From positions 1 to 53,378 of the forward strand of contig CAREUR010000006.1 in NCBI GenBank assembly GCA_948968885.1: 53,378 nt of DNA, written 5' to 3'. The DNA is from an uncultured Eubacteriales bacterium. Lineage in GTDB: Bacteria > Bacillota > Clostridia > Oscillospirales > Acutalibacteraceae. Made by a program: the position numbers and the translations under genes. This document shows, in pieces, positions 42,528 through 49,786 of this stretch (position 1 is the first letter of the stretch; every line of letters starts with the position of its first letter). The notes under the pieces were generated by a model, which had not been told where the DNA came from, did no database searches, and saw only the letters and a list, made by a program, of their open reading frames with translations.

Positions 42528-42614
42528 AGATATTCCTCCGTTTCGTAACCAATGTGTAACCAAAAACACAGAGGCCATGGTAAGCGTAAGTTTAAATAAA
42601 ATCTAACGAAATTA

Positions 42615-42644
42615 ATTATAAAGAAGCGCGGTTATAAATGTCAA
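42615..42644 (-). promoter_or_regulatory. Promoter for the G5/3D gene
   Basis: Minus strand: TTGACA (42644-42639), 18 bases, TATAAT (42620-42615). The leader is about 80 bases and has a direct repeat GGTTAC-ACATT-GGTTAC just before the ribosome site. Confidence 0.85.
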
Positions 42645-42985
42645 ACGATTAAAATTTAAATTTTTGTATACTTTTAACAAACAAAATCCAATAAACCAAA
42701 AGAATAAAAGCCTAAAAATCGCTAACAAGAGCAATTTATGTAAATTAATGGAAAATCATTTGTGCAAATAGCAGAAATTCACTAGTTACAAAAAAATAAC
42801 AATTAATTACACAAAATTAATATTTAAAATAAAAACGATGGCAACAAATTTTTGCCGTTGTATAAAGGATTAAATGTATTTTTAAAATATATTAACCATA
42901 GATAATAGGCTAAAATGAAAAATATCTTTTTTGTAACACTTTTGTCTAGGTTTTGAATTTACAGGGAACAGATATCATTAATAAA
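42645..42985. other. AT-rich gene-free stretch
   Basis: About 340 bases with A/T runs and many stops in all frames. No gene, RNA or clear promoter seen. It separates the G5/3D gene from the 43023 secreted protein, both on the minus strand. Confidence 0.5.
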
Positions 42986-42989
42986 ACAA

Positions 42990-43018
42990 GGATGGCCGCA
43001 CTAATTCAGCACGGCCAA
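42990..43018 (-). terminator. Terminator after the 43023 gene
   Basis: TGGCCG and CGGCCA arms around a 13-base inner part with the further pairable GCAC/GTGC-like bases; minus-strand T-rich tail TCCTTGTTTTATT. Confidence 0.65.
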
Positions 43019-43022
43019 TAAC

Positions 43023-43697
43023 TTAAGGGATAAGTCTATTATTAGCAAAAAACTTATTTACTTCATTCGAATCACAATTTCCATATTTTAGACAACCTTC
43101 TAAATTAGCTGTAGCAAGATATATATTATCAAAGACTTTTAAAAGTTCGCTTTGATTTAGATTTTTAATACGATCAAGGAAGCTTTTAGATAAAATATTT
43201 TTTGTAAAATCGAGAAACATTTTTCTTTCTGACGGAGTAGAATCGTCAGAATAAAAAATTTTACCGAAAGCGAAACCCATCTCATAACCCGAAGTGTGAC
43301 CTTTAGAAAAACCGTCGGAAAAACCATTGGTCTCCCCTTTAGCATATTCTACAGAAAGCTTGGGCTTAAGTAAGTATTCATTTGTTTTTCTTTCGTCTTC
43401 TCTTCCTTCTTTGTAACAAAAATAACTAGGCAAAATAAATAATGCCCACATTAAAAGCAAACTTTTTAATATTTGTTTGCACCTATACCAATAATAGCTG
43501 CCTTTAGACATACTTTTAAGCTCATTTATTTTATCTATGTTGTTTTTTAATTCTTCTGAACACATATCAATTTCTTTTTCTTGCGCAGATGATCTAGTTT
43601 TAGCCTGATCAGATTCATCATTGTTAGAAGCAAAACAAGGCGCACCGCAACTCAGCGTCAAAGTTAACACTAACAAGCTTGATAATAGCTTTTTCAT
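43023..43697 (-). CDS. Secreted or membrane-anchored protein of unknown function (MKKLLSS group)
   Basis: 224 residues. Signal peptide MKKLLSSLLVLTLTLSCGAPCFA; a Cys within LSCGAPC might allow lipidation but the lipobox is poor. A second hydrophobic segment lies at about 75-97 (LLLMWALFILPSYFCY). A Gly/Phe-rich part (GETNGFSDGFSKGHTSGYEMGFAFGK, residues about 118-143, with a GFSxG-like repeat) follows, then a helical C-terminus. AGGAGGG precedes the ATG. The signal peptide closely resembles those at 45147 and 46211. Codon use is AT-rich compared with core genes. No known family recognised. Confidence 0.65.
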   Translation of the reverse strand: MKKLLSSLLVLTLTLSCGAPCFASNNDESDQAKTRSSAQEKEIDMCSEELKNNIDKINELKSMSKGSYYWYRCKQILKSLLLMWALFILPSYFCYKEGREDERKTNEYLLKPKLSVEYAKGETNGFSDGFSKGHTSGYEMGFAFGKIFYSDDSTPSERKMFLDFTKNILSKSFLDRIKNLNQSELLKVFDNIYLATANLEGCLKYGNCDSNEVNKFFANNRLIP

Positions 43698-43826
43698 AAA
43701 AAATCCCTCCTTTTTTATTTATTATCATGCCACGTTTGTGGAATAAAAACAACCCCATCGCAATAATTTTGTATAAATTTGCAACAAAATCTAATTTTAA
43801 AATTAATTTTTGTGACATGAATACAA

Positions 43827-43857
43827 ACAAAAAGCCCGCACGAAATTGTGCAGACTT
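43827..43857 (-). terminator. Terminator after rpsI
   Basis: Minus strand: AGTCTGCAC, loop AATTTC, GTGCGGGCT, then TTTTTG; all nine pairs form with G-U allowed. Confidence 0.82.
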
Positions 43858-43886
43858 TTGATAAAACCAGTAAAAATGCGGCAATC

Positions 43887-44288
43887 CTATCTCTTTGAGA
43901 ACTGAGGAGCGCGACGAGCGGCCTTAAGACCGTATTTTTTACGCTCTTTCATTCTAGGATCACGCGTTAGGAAGCCGGCTTTTTTAAGAAGAGGCCGAAA
44001 ATCCTCACCGTCGTGCTGAAGCAGAGCGCGAGAAATCCCGTGACGAATGGCCCCAGCCTGACCAGTAACGCCGCCACCAGCAACTCTGCAGATAATATCG
44101 AAATTCCCGTCAGTCTTAGTCAAAACCAAAGGCTGCCGAACGATCAGTTTCAAAGTCTCGAGGCCAAAATAGTCGTCAATAGGCCGGTCGTTAATAATAA
44201 TCTTGCCAGATCCCTTGTAGACGCGGACTCTAGCGACAGAACTCTTTCTTCTTCCCGTGCCATAGAGGTAAGCAACTTCGTTATACAT
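43887..44288 (-). CDS. rpsI: Ribosomal protein S9
   Basis: Small-subunit protein whose C-terminal tail contacts P-site tRNA. 133 residues: YGTGRRKSSVARVRVYKGSGKI, LETLKLIVRQPL, GGGVTGQAGAIRHGISRALL, and the terminal KKYGLKAARRAPQFSKR. AAAGGAG is 10 bases before the ATG. It follows rplM by 18 bases. This operon points toward the origin. Confidence 0.97.
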   Translation of the reverse strand: MYNEVAYLYGTGRRKSSVARVRVYKGSGKIIINDRPIDDYFGLETLKLIVRQPLVLTKTDGNFDIICRVAGGGVTGQAGAIRHGISRALLQHDGEDFRPLLKKAGFLTRDPRMKERKKYGLKAARRAPQFSKR

Positions 44289-44306
44289 ATATAAAAGGCT
44301 CCTTTC

Positions 44307-44735
44307 TTACGCGTTAAAAACTTCGGGCATCTGAGCAGAGTGGGAATGTTCCGCACCGGCAAAAACGCGAAGTCTCGTCAAAGCTTTGCGACCAATAGTA
44401 GTGTCAGGCAGCATGCCCTTAACAGCCAAAGTCATGGCAAATTCGGGGCGTTCAGCCATAATTTTGTCATACCGAGTAGCCCTCAAATGGCCGATATATC
44501 CGGTGTGACGGTAATAGTGCTTTTGAGTTAGCTTGTTGCCCGTCAAAACGGCGTCTTTACAATTAATAACAATAACATGGTCGCCACAATCGACGTGAGG
44601 GGCAAAAGAAGGCTTGTGCTTCCCGCGAAGAAGGGTAGCAGCCTGAACTGCAACGCGACCAAGCGGCTTGCCAGCGGCATCGATGACAAACCATTTACGA
44701 GAAACTTCGTGAAGTTTCGGCATAAAAGTTGACAT
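44307..44735 (-). CDS. rplM: Ribosomal protein L13
   Basis: Large-subunit assembly protein, 142 residues: WFVIDAAGKPLGRVAVQAATLLRGKHK, HVDCGDHVIVINCKDAVLTGNKL, YRHTGYIGHLRATRYDKIM, VKGMLPDTTIGRKALTRLRVF. First gene of the rplM-rpsI operon, with GGAGG 7 bases before the ATG and a good promoter. Confidence 0.97.
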   Translation of the reverse strand: MSTFMPKLHEVSRKWFVIDAAGKPLGRVAVQAATLLRGKHKPSFAPHVDCGDHVIVINCKDAVLTGNKLTQKHYYRHTGYIGHLRATRYDKIMAERPEFAMTLAVKGMLPDTTIGRKALTRLRVFAGAEHSHSAQMPEVFNA

Positions 44736-44776
44736 TTATATTCCTCCAAAAACAAATAAAATAGATGAATAAATAG

Positions 44777-44805
44777 ATTTTACACCATTTAAAGCCTGGT
44801 GTCAA
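44777..44805 (-). promoter_or_regulatory. Promoter for rplM-rpsI
   Basis: Minus strand: TTGACA (44805-44800), 17 bases, TAAAAT (44782-44777). Confidence 0.82.
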
Positions 44806-45076
44806 GCATAATTTTTCAACATTTTAATTTAAGGGATAAAAACTTTAATTTTTGCGATTTTACGAAGAAAAGCTCCAAATATCTTGACCGCCATTCACAA
44901 AAAGGGGTGCAAGAATTTTCCATCGCAGAAGAAGTTAAATCAAAAGACAATTGAAGATGTGATTATGGAGGGCGATCACAGCAAATTAAATTCCTAAATA
45001 TAGAAAATTGAACAAAAACCTCGCGGCGAATTTATTAAAATTTAAGCAAATGGGAGTTTTTTAAAATTCTTGTAGA
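44806..45076. other. Gene-free stretch between rplM and the 45147 gene
   Basis: AT-rich with no supported gene. A few AGGAGG-free short frames only. It ends in the conserved upstream block of the 45147 gene. Confidence 0.45.
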
Positions 45077-45103
45077 TTTTTTTTAATCAATATGTTACAA
45101 TAA
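45077..45103 (+). promoter_or_regulatory. Conserved upstream block of the secreted-protein cassette, copy 1
   Basis: TTTTTAATCAATATGTTACAAT, -10-like TACAAT at 45096-45101. Nearly the same block precedes the 46211 gene (46138-46162). The -35 box is not clear. Confidence 0.5.
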
Positions 45104-45146
45104 AAAACGAAGCTAAAAAAATATAAATAAAAAGGAGATTTTACTG

Positions 45147-45905
45147 ATGAAAAATAGCTTTATGAAGAAATTGTTATCGTCGTTTTTGGCGCTGGCAATG
45201 GTATTTACATTTACACCGGCAAATATGAGTCATGCAGTTAATGAATCAAACCAAGGAGTAATTGACGAGTCAAAACAAGCAGAGTTAAGAAAGTGGCAAG
45301 AAGAGCTAAAAAAGGCTCTTGAAGCTGAAAAAGCTAGCGAAAAACTTGAACTAGCACGAGTAAAAGCAGGTGTTACAAAGTTTGTTACAGCTTGGTCAGC
45401 TTTTTTTGGGACAGTAATAGGAGCTATAGCAGGATATGCGTATCATGAGAAGTTACAACTTCCTTTTTACAAAGAAAAACAAAAACTCGAAAACGAAATG
45501 AAAGCTAAAGACCAAGAACATGAGGAAAAATTATTAAAAATTAAGCAAAATGATGATATAGCAAATTTTGTCGAAAAATTAGGGGTAGTGCTTACAGATG
45601 CAGGGGCTACAGGCATGGGACTTAAGTATCTTCCTTTGGGAGCAGGAAAAGCTAGAATAGTTGGAAAAGCAGCTTGGGCACTATGGATTCAATTACAGTA
45701 TGCTTTGCAAGGACTTTTCGGAGAAAATGCTGAGAACGTAGTCAAGAGTCAAATAGAAAAACTGTCTAACGGAGGAGAGTACTTGGGCAAGGCTTGGAAT
45801 AGCACAAAATATCATTGGAACAAAATTTTTAATAGCAAATCAAAAGATACGAATTTAGCGGACAATTTTACAGGTTCAGAGAATCCGGATAATTTTACCA
45901 GGTAA
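45147..45905 (+). CDS. Secreted protein of unknown function with frameshifted DNFTG repeats
   Basis: 252 residues. Signal peptide MKKLLSSFLALAMVFTF, cut near SHA. A highly charged coiled-coil-like stretch (about 30-75) is followed by a hydrophobic Gly/Ala segment (about 78-105) and another helical, charged part (about 108-135). The end reads ADNFTGSENPDNFTR, then stop. One base removed at ACCAGG (about 45898-45903) would keep the frame open to 45960 and add more DNFTG copies: DNFTGNADNFTGNADNFTG, then SDNN. So either a real frameshift mutation, a switchable tract or a sequencing error truncates it. AAAAGGAGATTTTACTG precedes the ATG. Confidence 0.65.
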   Translation: MKNSFMKKLLSSFLALAMVFTFTPANMSHAVNESNQGVIDESKQAELRKWQEELKKALEAEKASEKLELARVKAGVTKFVTAWSAFFGTVIGAIAGYAYHEKLQLPFYKEKQKLENEMKAKDQEHEEKLLKIKQNDDIANFVEKLGVVLTDAGATGMGLKYLPLGAGKARIVGKAAWALWIQLQYALQGLFGENAENVVKSQIEKLSNGGEYLGKAWNSTKYHWNKIFNSKSKDTNLADNFTGSENPDNFTR

Positions 45906-45951
45906 TGCAGACAATTTTACGGGTAATGCGGACAATTTTACGGGTTCAGAC
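45858..45951 (+). repeat. Tandem repeats encoding DNFTG
   Basis: About four to five copies of a unit like GCGGACAATTTTACGGGT, one of them changed to GATAATTTTACCAGGT with an extra C. The repeats cross the present stop codon. Confidence 0.75.
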
Positions 45952-45970
45952 AACAATTAATTAAGAATTA

Positions 45971-46047
45971 AAACTTAATTCTTTACTTCATAAGGCGTGC
46001 GAACCGCAATTGGTTTGCGCGTTTTGCTATTTTTGCAAGGCTGTGAT
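45971..46047 (+). repeat. 77-base direct repeat, copy 1, with terminator and relic ychF promoter
   Basis: 69 of 77 bases are identical to 46812-46888, all eight differences being transitions. It holds a terminator (CGTGCGAACC 45996-46005, GGTTTGCGCG 46012-46021, TTTT) and the -35 TTGCTA, but lacks the TATAAT at the expected place (TCTGTG instead). Confidence 0.85.
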
Positions 46048-46137
46048 CTGTGATATGATTATGTCAGATATCACAAAAATAACGTGCAAAAAATATAAAG
46101 TTAGATAAAATATAGATTTTTGAAAGTAATATGGAAA

Positions 46138-46162
46138 TTTTTAAATCAATATATTATAATAA
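46138..46162 (+). promoter_or_regulatory. Conserved upstream block of the secreted-protein cassette, copy 2
   Basis: TTTTTAAATCAATATATTAT followed by AATAA, -10 TATAAT at 46155-46160; matches the block at 45077-45103. Confidence 0.55.
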
Positions 46163-46210
46163 CATTAATGAAGTGAAGAAATTCTAAATTATAGAGGAGA
46201 TTTTATTTTT

Positions 46211-46795
46211 ATGAAAAGATTAGTATCATCGTTTTTAGCGGTACTGTTACTTTTTTCAGTTTCAGCGTTAGAAAAAGAAACGGAAGCTTTAAATATTTTT
46301 AACTGTTTTCCCTGGAAGACGAGGATTCAACGCTTAGAAGAAAAGTGTGAAAAAGAAAAAGTTCTTGAGGTGCCGTTGAATGAACAAAAAAGTTGTATTA
46401 TGCTAGGATGCGAAAAATTTGAAAAAGAAATAGCAAGACAGTTTTTTAATAACGAAAAGTTAAAGGAATCATTACAATCAATATGGGACATAACGTATCA
46501 GGCATATTCTGACATGGAGAATAAATTGAATGATATAAAGTTAAAATTTTTTAAAGGAGATATTTCTTTTTCAGAAGCAGAAAAGCTATCAAATAAGGCA
46601 TATGAAGATGACATTGATAACTTAAAAAATAAAAAAGAAATAAATCAATCAATTAATCTTTGCAATGTGGAAATAGAGAAATTAAGTAAAAAATGTGCAG
46701 ACGAGGGAAATTTTTCAATGAGTCATATTAAACCTCTATCAGATTCTTTTTGTGTGCTTTGGTTCAAAAAAGGGATAGAAAAAATTTTTAATTGA
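46211..46795 (+). CDS. Secreted protein of unknown function, cassette copy 2
   Basis: 194 residues. Signal peptide MKRLVSSFLAVLLLFSVSA. The mature part is helical and charged, with six cysteines, some in similar settings (CEKEK, CIMLGCEKF, CNVEIEKLSKKC). No membrane segment after the signal. AGAGGAGATTTTATTTTT precedes the ATG, close to the 45147 gene's AAAAGGAGATTTTACTG. The signal region and both flanks resemble the 45147 gene, but the mature proteins show no clear similarity by eye. Not a recognised family. Confidence 0.65.
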   Translation: MKRLVSSFLAVLLLFSVSALEKETEALNIFNCFPWKTRIQRLEEKCEKEKVLEVPLNEQKSCIMLGCEKFEKEIARQFFNNEKLKESLQSIWDITYQAYSDMENKLNDIKLKFFKGDISFSEAEKLSNKAYEDDIDNLKNKKEINQSINLCNVEIEKLSKKCADEGNFSMSHIKPLSDSFCVLWFKKGIEKIFN

Positions 46796-46811
46796 GATTA
46801 GCGAAGATGTT

Positions 46812-46888
46812 AAACTTAATTCTTTGCTTCATAAAACGTGCGAGCCGCGATTGGTCCGCGCGTTTTGCTATTTTTACAAGGCTGTGAT
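46812..46888 (+). repeat. 77-base direct repeat, copy 2
   Basis: Counterpart of 45971-46047. Its terminator is CGTGCGAGCC (46837-46846), loop GCGATT, GGTCCGCGCG (46853-46862), TTTT. Confidence 0.85.
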
Positions 46889-46893
46889 ATAAT
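46865..46893 (+). promoter_or_regulatory. Promoter for ychF
   Basis: TTGCTA (46865-46870), 17 bases, TATAAT (46888-46893). It overlaps the end of the 77-base repeat. Confidence 0.7.
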
Positions 46894-46930
46894 TAGGTTG
46901 AGTAAAAACGGCGGAAAAGAGGGCAAAAGA

Positions 46931-48025
46931 GTGAAATTAGGCATAGTGGGGCTCCCAAACGTGGGGAAGAGTACGTTGTTTAACGCCATAACGAATGCTG
47001 GGGCGCAATCTGCGAACTATCCGTTTTGCACAATAGAGCCCAATATTGGTGTTGTGGCGGTGCCGGACAAGCGTCTAGACAAATTGGCGGAGATGTATGC
47101 GCCAGAAAAATTCACGCCAGCGACGATTGAGTTTGTGGATATTGCGGGATTGGTGAAGGGTGCCTCTAAAGGAGAAGGGCTTGGCAACAAGTTTTTAGCG
47201 AACATTCGGGAGGTCGACGCGATTGTGCACGTGGTTCGCTGCTTCGAAAATGACGACATTGTCCATGTGGAGGGCAGCATCGACCCGGCTAGGGACATCG
47301 AGACGATTAACATCGAGCTGATATTGTCGGACCTGGAGGTTTTGGAGCGGCGGATCGAGAAAACTAGAAAGATGCTGAAGGCAGATAAAAAATATCAGGC
47401 GGAGCTGGACTTATTTGAGCGCGTGAAAACGGCGCTAGAGCGGGGAGAGTTGGCCAGGAGTGTGGACTGCAGCGAGGAAGAGGTCGAGCTGCTAGCTTCG
47501 GTGGCGTTGCTCACGAACAAACCGATAATCTACGCGGCAAACATGAGTGAGAATGACTTTAAATCTGGGCTTGAAGGGAACAAATTTTTGAGCGTCGTGG
47601 AGGGAATCGCGGCGAAGGAGGGCGCAAAGGTTTTGCCGATAAGCGCGCAGATAGAGTCAGAACTCTCGGAGCTCGACGTGGCGGAGAAGAAGCTGTTTTT
47701 GGCGGACATGGGGCTCGCGGAGTCGGGGCTGGACAGGCTGATAACGGCATGCTATGAATTGCTGGGGCTTATCTCGTTTTTGACGGCGGGAAAGCCGGAA
47801 GTTCGGGCCTGGACGATAACAAAGGGGACGAAGGCGCCGCAAGCAGCGGGAAAAATCCATACCGACTTTGAACGAGGCTTCATTCGTGCGGAGGTCGTTG
47901 CGTTTAACGATTTGGTTTCTTGTGGATCTATGGCAAGCGCGAAGGAAAAAGGCCTCGTGCGGTCTGAGGGAAAGGACTACGTCATGAAGGATGGCGACGT
48001 AGTGCTGTTTAGGTTCAATGTGTGA
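46931..48025 (+). CDS. ychF: Obg-like ATPase YchF
   Basis: Conserved P-loop nucleotidase of the TRAFAC class that binds ribosomes and prefers ATP. 364 residues from GTG at 46931; the longer reading from 46838 passes through the terminator repeat. KLGIVGLPNVGKSTLFNAIT (G1), IEFVDIAGLVKGASKGEGLGN (G3), and the altered G4, NMSE in place of NKxD, which explains ATP use. C-terminal TGS domain (TITKGTKAPQAAGKIHTDFERGF; KDYVMKDGDVVLFRFNV). GAGGG is 7 bases before the start. Confidence 0.96.
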   Translation: MKLGIVGLPNVGKSTLFNAITNAGAQSANYPFCTIEPNIGVVAVPDKRLDKLAEMYAPEKFTPATIEFVDIAGLVKGASKGEGLGNKFLANIREVDAIVHVVRCFENDDIVHVEGSIDPARDIETINIELILSDLEVLERRIEKTRKMLKADKKYQAELDLFERVKTALERGELARSVDCSEEEVELLASVALLTNKPIIYAANMSENDFKSGLEGNKFLSVVEGIAAKEGAKVLPISAQIESELSELDVAEKKLFLADMGLAESGLDRLITACYELLGLISFLTAGKPEVRAWTITKGTKAPQAAGKIHTDFERGFIRAEVVAFNDLVSCGSMASAKEKGLVRSEGKDYVMKDGDVVLFRFNV

Positions 48026-48062
48026 GTGGCATGGGGGTTTATGGGCGCTAAAAATTATAGAA

Positions 48063-48095
48063 CAGCCGCACTATACCGCGCGGCTGCCTTTTTTA
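48063..48095 (+). terminator. Terminator of ychF, and hairpin element 3 (loop read in reverse)
   Basis: CAGCCGC (48063-48069), loop ACTATACCGC (48070-48079), GCGGCTG (48080-48086), then CCTTTTTT. On the minus strand the loop reads GCGGTATAGT, identical to elements 1 and 2. Confidence 0.85.
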
Positions 48096-48112
48096 TTAAT
48101 AAAAATACTCGC

Positions 48113-48955
48113 TTACTTAACTAAATCTGGATTCATGCGGCTATAATGAAAGATATATTGCTGAGCAATCCCGGCGTAGCGGCCAAAGTAAGCGATCTCT
48201 TTACCGGGAAAGAAGGTATCAAGCGCGCGATGCATCCAAACGTCGATGGGAAAAGCCTCTAGCCGATGGAACCCGTAAAGGAGGGCGCATTCGGCAACTT
48301 TGGGGCCGACCCCTTTGATTTTCATAAGCTCTTTGCGGGCCAAATCTATGGGCATGTTGGCTATTTTGGTAAAGTCGACTTCGCCGGAGGCCACTTTTTG
48401 AGTGGCGTCTAAGATGTAAGTATCGCGGAACCCGCATTTTATGGGGGATAAATCGTCTTTATCTAACTCTGCAAGCGATGTGCTTTTTGGAAAGCTAAAA
48501 AAGCCCGGCGCCACCTCGCGGCCAAAGCATCGGCACAAACGCTCAATAATGCCTTTAATTCGCGGAATATTGTTGTTTTGAGAGATTATAAACGAGCAGA
48601 GCGCCTCCCACGGGTCCTGCCGCAGAATGCGGATCCCGGGCGCGTATTTGCAAGCAAGACTCAACGTTGCGTCCAGACGAGAAAGATCCGCCTTAACCTT
48701 GCTGTAATCGGTGACCAGGTCGAAGTAATTTTGCCAGACTGTATCGAAGTTTTTTGCTATCGAATTGCCGGTTAAAACGATTTTATTTTTCTTTTTTAGA
48801 ATATTAACGACGCTGTCAAAAGCAACGCCAACGAATTCATCGTCGCCAACCGGATTCCAGCGGAAACATTGACCGCAATTAAACGTCTCGGCCAAGTCAA
48901 AATCGGCAACTTCGCTCAAGACAATCTGATTTTCGTCGACAACATGCACCCTCAC
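48113..48955 (-). CDS. ogg: 8-oxoguanine DNA glycosylase (OGG1-type)
   Basis: Removes oxidised guanine from DNA; HhH-GPD superfamily with an N-terminal OGG domain (ADFDLAETFNCGQCFRW). The hairpin is LMKIKGVGPKVAECALLYGF with the catalytic Lys, and the GPD motif PIDVWMHRAL holds the Asp. SFIISQNNNIPRIKGII is the typical stretch before it. 280 residues, GTG start with GAGGTG 9 bases before. It lacks the iron-sulfur cluster cysteines of MutY/Nth, fitting Ogg. Convergent with ychF. Confidence 0.93.
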   Translation of the reverse strand: MRVHVVDENQIVLSEVADFDLAETFNCGQCFRWNPVGDDEFVGVAFDSVVNILKKKNKIVLTGNSIAKNFDTVWQNYFDLVTDYSKVKADLSRLDATLSLACKYAPGIRILRQDPWEALCSFIISQNNNIPRIKGIIERLCRCFGREVAPGFFSFPKSTSLAELDKDDLSPIKCGFRDTYILDATQKVASGEVDFTKIANMPIDLARKELMKIKGVGPKVAECALLYGFHRLEAFPIDVWMHRALDTFFPGKEIAYFGRYAGIAQQYIFHYSRMNPDLVK

Positions 48956-48977
48956 GGTCCAAACACCTCAAGATAAA

Positions 48978-49007
48978 ATTTTAACACATATATTTAGTAT
49001 AGAACAA
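48978..49007 (-). promoter_or_regulatory. Possible promoter for ogg
   Basis: Minus strand: TTGTTC (49007-49002), 18 bases, TAAAAT (48983-48978). Confidence 0.45.
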
Positions 49008-49136
49008 GTTTTTATAAAAAGATACAAATTTTGAGCAAAAAATTTTAAATAAAAAATAAAATAAAAAAATACGAAAAGTTTAAAATAAAAACAAAGGATC
49101 AAAGAAAATAAAATGAAAATATGAATTTATGGGGGG

Positions 49137-49166
49137 TTTTCCACTTTTTCCACAAAGTTTTCAACA
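49137..49166 (+). promoter_or_regulatory. Second group of DnaA-box-like 9-mers
   Basis: TTTTCCACT (49137-49145), TTTTCCACA (49146-49154) and TTTTCAACA (49158-49166), all in one direction and equal or near-equal to the boxes between dnaA and dnaN. They lie in an AT-rich gap of about 350 bases, 24 kb from the origin, before the 49312 gene. That gap holds no other gene that I can see. Confidence 0.5.
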
Positions 49167-49311
49167 GAAATGTGTTTGACAAGGCGCGGAATATCGAAAA
49201 TTTTTACGGTTAGTATAAAAACAGAGTAACCAAATTTTATGAGGAATTTTTGAATATAAGTTAAAATTTTTGAGAAAATTACTAATAGAGTTTGAGGTGG
49301 GGTGATGCCGC

Positions 49312-49587
49312 GTGATAAAGGGAGTCAACAAGTACGTCATAGAGGTAGTCGAGACGGAAAACCGGTATTATGACAAGGCGTTGCTGTTTGTGAGGCCCGA
49401 GTACGCCGAGGCCGTGGAGCGAGAGACCCTAGAAAAAGAGGCAAGAAGGGTGCTGCAAAGCATGGACGCGGTGTCAGCAATAAAGCGGCACAAACAAAGG
49501 GCGTGTTGGCTGATATGCCTTATAAACGTCGTCGTGGTGGGGCTCCTGCTTGTGATAATAATCGTGAATCTGCTGGCGCTAGTTTGA
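49312..49587 (+). CDS. Small conserved-looking protein with one membrane segment
   Basis: 91 residues from GTG (GTGGGGTGATGCC upstream). Soluble N-terminal part, MIKGVNKYVIEVVETENRYY then DKALLFVRPEYAEAVERETLE, resembles small hypothetical proteins I recall from Clostridia (family name not recalled). A C-terminal membrane segment (about 66-90, LICLINVVVVGLLLVIIIVNLL) follows a basic stretch, KRHKQRACW. DnaA-box-like sequences lie 150-175 bases upstream. Its 3' end is duplicated downstream. Confidence 0.65.
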   Translation: MIKGVNKYVIEVVETENRYYDKALLFVRPEYAEAVERETLEKEARRVLQSMDAVSAIKRHKQRACWLICLINVVVVGLLLVIIIVNLLALV

Positions 49588-49745
49588 GCGCAGATCTGGA
49601 CGCAAGGTCGACATAAATCGGCACAAATAAAGGGCGCAGTGGATGATATACCTTATGAGCGGTGTCGTGGTGGGGTTCCTGCTTGCGATAGTACTCATAA
49701 ACCGGCCGACCTCTTGAGCGGCAATTTAAGCGCGGATCTTGACAC
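49481..49745 (+). repeat. Imperfect tandem duplication of the 3' end of the 49312 gene
   Basis: The stretch from about 49481 to 49606 (GGCACAAACAAAGGGCG onwards) recurs from about 49613 to 49745 (GGCACAAATAAAGGGCG onwards). The second copy has stops in the matching frame and carries the tRNA promoter at its end. Confidence 0.75.
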
Positions 49746-49767
49746 AGCCGTTATAATGCGATATAAT
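49739..49767 (+). promoter_or_regulatory. Promoter for tRNA-Ser
   Basis: TTGACA (49739-49744), 17 bases, TATAAT (49762-49767): a full consensus, fitting a stable RNA gene. Confidence 0.9.
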
Positions 49768-49786
49768 TAAAAAGTTGCGATAGAAT

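Noticed and set aside
42580..42660. c-di-AMP (ydaO-type) riboswitch before the G5/3D gene
   Set aside because: Such riboswitches often precede wall hydrolase genes, but the leader here is only about 80 bases and lacks the conserved ydaO elements.
45861..45955. DNFTG repeats or 77-base repeats as a CRISPR array
   Set aside because: Repeats are coding or flank genes, without regular unique spacers; no cas genes in the window.
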